Below are positions 36,015 to 38,956 of a DNA stretch of 38,956 bases, piece after piece. A model generated the notes under the pieces. It was not told where the DNA came from. It saw nothing but the letters and a program-made list of their open reading frames with translations, and made no database searches. The translations under genes and the position numbers were made by a program. Numbering within the stretch: position 1 is the stretch's first letter; each line of letters starts with the position of its first letter. The DNA is taken from positions 1 to 38,956 of the forward strand of contig JAADIK010000021.1 in the NCBI GenBank assembly GCA_013151365.1, read 5' to 3'. Source of the stretch: Deltaproteobacteria bacterium. Lineage in GTDB: Bacteria; Desulfobacterota; Desulfobulbia; Desulfobulbales; Desulfobulbaceae.

Positions 36015-36219
36015 CGGCTTGAGGTGATGCTTCATGCAATATGTGGAATTTGTTGTATTATATGCTGAATAAACGCATTTTCCGGTCTGCACCGCGCCGC
36101 CCTGCGGGGCGTCCGATAACGGCGCATCTGCTGCGTTGGCAACTCGTTGATATCCACCAGGATAATCAACCTCGTTGCCGCCTTGCATCTGCACCGTTCT
36201 CGAACGCTCACGGATTCAG
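36002..36219 (+). mobile_element. Full-length MITE-like element (copy M7)
   Basis: This 218-bp non-coding element has inverted ends CTGAATTCGTGA (36003-36014) and TCACGGATTCAG (36208-36219), 11 of 12 matched. Its centre holds a GC hairpin (CGCCCTGCGGGGCG). It is the longest copy seen and serves as reference for the partial ones. No clear 5-bp target duplication is left. It sits between the second permease and its ATPase and supplies the permease's stop codon. Confidence 0.75.
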
Positions 36220-36242
36220 CAACTGAAAGAGATATAAAAAAA

Positions 36243-36941
36243 ATGCAGAATGCACCGATTGTCCAACTTGAAAAGGTCAGCAAGGTCTATCAACAGGGGC
36301 AGGTTGAAGTGAAGGCGGTGGACAACTTCGATCTGACGGTGCGGGCCGGGGAATTCAGCGTGCTCTGCGGTCCGTCCGGGTCCGGCAAAACCACGATCCT
36401 CAACTTGATCGGCGCCCTTGACGCGCCCAGCAGCGGCCGGGTCTGCCTGGAAGGGCAAAACCTGGCGGAGCTGAACCGGGGGCGGCTCTCAAGGCTGAGG
36501 CGCGACAGGATCGGCTTTGTCTTTCAGTTCTATAACCTGATCCCGGTCCTGACCGCCTTTGAGAATGCCGAGTTTGTCCTGAGTCTGCAGAATGTCCCTG
36601 CGGCGGAGCGGAGGAAACGGGTCATGGCCGTACTCCGGGAGGTGGGCATGGCGGATTATGTCGATCGGCGGCCGGACGAACTCTCCGGCGGCCAGCAGCA
36701 GCGTATTGCCATTGCCCGGGCCGTGGTCTCGGAACCGGCCATCGTCCTGGCCGACGAACCGACGGCCAACGTCGACTCGGCGGCGGCTGATAGGATACTT
36801 GACCTTATGGCCCAACTGAACAGGGAAAAAGGCGTGACCTTTCTCTTTTCGACCCATGATCAACGGGTAATGGACCGGGCCAGACGGTTGATCCGTCTGC
36901 GGGACGGCAGGCTCGAAGCCGATGAGCACCGGGACCGATGA
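36243..36941 (+). CDS. LolD/MacB-type ABC ATPase of the envelope cluster
   Basis: This 232-residue ATPase has Walker A CGPSGSGKTTIL, Q-loop FVFQFYNLIPVLTAFENAEF (MacB/LolD wording), signature LSGGQQQRIAIARA, Walker B IVLADEPTANVDS and H-loop STHDQRV. It would drive the two FtsX-type permeases. The ATG at 36243 gives a normal N-terminus (MQNAPIVQLEKVSKVY); an in-frame ATG at 36147 lies within the MITE and is unlikely. AAAGAGA nine bases upstream is a weak ribosome site outside the element. The stop overlaps the start of the barrel gene (ATGA), so those two are translationally coupled. Confidence 0.93.
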   Translation: MQNAPIVQLEKVSKVYQQGQVEVKAVDNFDLTVRAGEFSVLCGPSGSGKTTILNLIGALDAPSSGRVCLEGQNLAELNRGRLSRLRRDRIGFVFQFYNLIPVLTAFENAEFVLSLQNVPAAERRKRVMAVLREVGMADYVDRRPDELSGGQQQRIAIARAVVSEPAIVLADEPTANVDSAAADRILDLMAQLNREKGVTFLFSTHDQRVMDRARRLIRLRDGRLEADEHRDR

Positions 36942-38188
36942 TTTTCCGCTTTGTCCACAGAGGCTGGTTGTTTTTGTTGATTTTGCTTTTTGTGCCGGTG
37001 CCGTCCTCCGCCTTCTATGAGGCTGCCAGGGGTGATAACGGGGTCAGCCTGCGCGGCTTTGTCGATGCGGGAGCCGGGTTGACAAGAAATCCGGCGGATC
37101 ATTCCGCCTATGGCGACCGGGGCGAAACGGTGTGGAACGGAGACCTCCGCCTCCTCGCCAACGCTTGGCTGGGCGGACATTTCCGGGTTGACGCCAATAT
37201 TCTGGAGTATATTCGCTCCGCCCCCTCTCCGGACCCGGCCGGGCTCCGGGGCGACGCCCAAGGCGTTGAGCGAAGCAGCCTTCTCGCCTGGCAGCAGCAA
37301 GACAGCGGCGACCCGGAGGCCGGCCTTGTTTTGGACCGGCTCAATCTCAGGTGGACCGGCGAAAACAGTGAATTGATAGTGGGCCGTCAGCCTGTCAGCC
37401 TGGCCACGACCTTTTTTTTTACGCCCAATGATTTTTTCGCCCCCTTTGCGGCCCGGAATTTTTACCGGGTGTATAAGCCCGGTGTGGATGCTGCCCGCTT
37501 TGACCTACGCCTGTCGGATCTCTCGCAGTTCACGTTAATCGGGGTGCTGGGATATCATGAGGAGCAGGACGCAAGCAACGGCTGGAGCCGGACGCCCGAT
37601 TGGGGGCGCACCTCCCTGGTCGGCCGTCTTACGCGGAATCGCGGCGATTTCGAATGGGGGCTCGTGGCCGGCCGGGTTCGTGATTATCGTGTATTCGGGG
37701 CTTCGTTGCAGGGGGATCTTTTTCACTGGCTGGGCATCCGGGCCGAGGGCCATTATCAGGACACGGAAAAAGATAATCAAAGAAACGGCCTGGAGATCAG
37801 CCTGGGCCTGGAACACCGGTTTGCCGGCAGCCTGACTGCCCGGCTGGAGTATTTTTTTCACGGCAGCGGCTATCATTCCATGGCCGAGGCCGACAGGGCG
37901 CTTATAACGGGAGCGGCGCCTGCCGGTTACCTGGGCCGCAACTACACGGCCTTTGATCTCAGCTATGAATTCTCACCGCTTTTAACCGGCGAATTTCTTC
38001 TGCTCAGGAACTGGACCGACAGTTCCGGACTTTTTTCTCTGTATGCCGTTTATTCCCTGTCCGATGAGTCAGAAATAGCCCTTACGGCGATCCTGCCCCA
38101 GGGCGATGAACCAGTGGCCGCTACGGGTCGCTCCGAATTCGGCTCCTTGCCGGTCCGGTTTTCCCTGGAATACAGATTTTATTTTTAG
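36938..38188 (+). CDS. Outer-membrane beta-barrel protein of the envelope cluster
   Basis: This 416-residue exported protein has a signal peptide at 1-25 (WLFLLILLFVPVPSSA). The mature part is rich in alternating hydrophobic/polar strands with aromatic girdles (FEWGLVAGRVRDYRVFG, LTARLEYFFHGSGYH, YTAFDLSYEFSPLL). It ends FSLEYRFYF, with the C-terminal Phe used by the BAM machine. The strand number would suit a 14-18-strand barrel. No DUF is assigned with certainty; the layout resembles porin-like or alginate-export-like barrels. Its ATGA overlap with the ATPase shows that it belongs to the ABC cluster, a rare pairing that suggests the transported molecule is delivered to or through the outer membrane. 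Confidence 0.85.
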   Translation: MIFRFVHRGWLFLLILLFVPVPSSAFYEAARGDNGVSLRGFVDAGAGLTRNPADHSAYGDRGETVWNGDLRLLANAWLGGHFRVDANILEYIRSAPSPDPAGLRGDAQGVERSSLLAWQQQDSGDPEAGLVLDRLNLRWTGENSELIVGRQPVSLATTFFFTPNDFFAPFAARNFYRVYKPGVDAARFDLRLSDLSQFTLIGVLGYHEEQDASNGWSRTPDWGRTSLVGRLTRNRGDFEWGLVAGRVRDYRVFGASLQGDLFHWLGIRAEGHYQDTEKDNQRNGLEISLGLEHRFAGSLTARLEYFFHGSGYHSMAEADRALITGAAPAGYLGRNYTAFDLSYEFSPLLTGEFLLLRNWTDSSGLFSLYAVYSLSDESEIALTAILPQGDEPVAATGRSEFGSLPVRFSLEYRFYF

Positions 38189-38189
38189 G

Positions 38190-38690
38190 CTATTGAAGAA
38201 CAGTGATCGGGTCCGTGAATAATTTTGAATTCGGAATCAGTACCTTGTTACTCTCGGAATCAAGCTCCGTATATCGAAGGTCAATAGAAATAACAATGCC
38301 CTCGTAACCTGATATCTTTATACGGTTTCCTATCTCGAACGGTCGATATAGCAATATGAGGACGCCGGAAAGAAGATTGGAGATAGTATCTTTCATAGCG
38401 AAACCAAGCGCAAATCCGGTCAACCCCAGACCGGCCACAAGCGCGGATACATTGATACCTAAAGTTCCGAGCGCGGTAACAATTCCCAAGATAGTGAGTG
38501 TGATACTGCTTGTCCGGGAAAGTAGCGAAGTGAGATTTCCAGCAAATTTCAATCGCTTGGCCGCTTTGGTGATTATTCTCTTTATTATTTTCGCAATAAT
38601 AAAGAAAACGACTAAAATCACTACGACACCGATTACTCTCGGAACCCAGAGGGTCCCGTTTTCAAGCAATATTCGCACTAGATTTTCCAC
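38190..38690 (-). CDS. Short MscS-family mechanosensitive channel
   Basis: This 166-residue protein, against 286 in E. coli MscS, has helices at about 14-36 and 58-78 and the pore helix with the family's Gly/Ala pattern (SALVAGLGLTGFALGFAMKDTISNLLSGVLIL). The beta domain follows (RPFEIGNRIKISGYEGIVISIDLRYTEL, VLIPNSKLFTDPITVL). It ends just after the beta domain; the C-terminal alpha/beta cage is absent. This could be a natural minimal form or a truncation. The GTG start is preceded by AGAGG. Its stop lies one base from the barrel gene's stop. The base composition is visibly more AT-rich than its neighbours, hinting at a different origin. Confidence 0.85.
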   Translation of the reverse strand: MENLVRILLENGTLWVPRVIGVVVILVVFFIIAKIIKRIITKAAKRLKFAGNLTSLLSRTSSITLTILGIVTALGTLGINVSALVAGLGLTGFALGFAMKDTISNLLSGVLILLYRPFEIGNRIKISGYEGIVISIDLRYTELDSESNKVLIPNSKLFTDPITVLQ

Positions 38691-38730
38691 AGACGGCTAA
38701 CCTCTGGTTGTTTAAGGAATACTCTACCCT

Positions 38731-38775
38731 TGTATCCGTGAGCGTTCGAGAACGGTATAGATGCAAGGCGGCGAC
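38731..38775 (-). repeat. Partial MITE (copy M8), right-end fragment
   Basis: TATCCGTGAGCGTTCGAGAACGG followed by AGATGCAAGGCGGCGACC matches the complement of the right end of the 36-kb copy over about 45 bp. The outermost CCTGAA is altered. It lies between the mscS-like start and the carbonic anhydrase stop. Confidence 0.65.
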
Positions 38776-38788
38776 CATGTTTATTATT

Positions 38789-38956
38789 CTATCCCAGATC
38801 TTTTAGGGTTCCGTTTTCAATGCTGAAAATCCAGCCGTGAACGGAAAGCTCCTTCCCCTGTTTCCAGGCGTTCCGGACAATATCCGTATTACAGACGTTT
38901 GTGACCTGCTCTTTTACATTTAGCTCACATAGCAAATCCACCTTCTTGCCATGTTC
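38789..38956 (-). CDS. Beta-carbonic anhydrase, C-terminal part (cut by window end)
   Basis: The final 55 residues read in the frame LLCELNVKEQVTNVCNT..., then NAWKQGKELSVHGW and IENGTLKDLG before the TAG stop. These are the typical closing segments of beta-class carbonic anhydrase, which interconverts CO2 and bicarbonate with zinc. The zinc ligands lie upstream, outside the window. Confidence 0.85.
   Translation of the reverse strand, partial: EHGKKVDLLCELNVKEQVTNVCNTDIVRNAWKQGKELSVHGWIFSIENGTLKDLG

Noticed and set aside
34824-36194. 456-codon open frame on the minus strand
   Set aside because: It is opposite the second FtsX-type permease and runs into the MITE; no domain is visible.

Overview
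The window reads as a stretch of chromosome from a Gram-negative, sulfur-metabolising bacterium, most likely a member of the Desulfobacterota (the former Deltaproteobacteria). This is an inference. It rests on a DsrC with both C-terminal arm cysteines, on Lol, KDO and outer-membrane genes, on two large PAS hybrid kinases with Cys-rich PAS segments, and on a strong G/C bias at third codon positions that produces long spurious antisense ORFs. No rRNA, tRNA, CRISPR array or complete insertion sequence was recognised.

Layout. 1-3 kb: the end of an ATP-grasp protein, dsrC (minus, with its own promoter and terminator) and a PpiD-like periplasmic foldase. 3.3-7.4 kb: a 1388-residue SNF2-family ATPase. 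7.5-15.8 kb: a block bracketed by two inverted copies of a ~150-bp repeat, holding hisD, rsmG, a divergent PEP carboxykinase-like gene, a membrane hybrid histidine kinase and leuB. 15.8-20 kb: a divergent PRPP synthetase coupled to asd, then lolC-lolD on the other strand. 20.5-31.4 kb: kdsB, then a tightly packed plus-strand series mdh - YvcK-like - hybrid kinase - response regulator - two ABC half-exporters, probably one operon from mdh on. 31.5-38.2 kb: a SYLF-domain lipoprotein-like gene, divergent from a cluster LolA-like - FtsX/LolC-type permease - second permease - LolD-type ATPase - outer-membrane beta-barrel. 38.2-39 kb: a short MscS channel and the C-terminus of a beta-carbonic anhydrase.

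How the genes fit together. hisD, leuB, asd and the PRPP synthetase serve amino-acid and nucleotide biosynthesis. mdh, YvcK and the PEPCK-like gene touch central carbon flow. lolCD, kdsB, PpiD and the 32.5-38.2 kb cluster serve the cell envelope. The last cluster looks like a complete inner membrane - periplasm - outer membrane relay, with a periplasmic carrier, an ABC extractor and a beta-barrel. It is the best candidate in the window for a poorly described system.

The most original signal is in the intergenic DNA. A family of short elements (full length ~217 bp) has near-perfect inverted ends reading CCTGAATCCGTGA. At least two copies carry different 5-bp target duplications (ACTAT and TTTTG). 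This is the signature of a MITE, a non-autonomous transposable element. Full, internally deleted, split and end-only copies occur at about eight places. One copy supplies the stop codon of a permease gene and separates it from its ATPase. A second family, with 23-bp inverted arms, sits beside the LolA-like gene.
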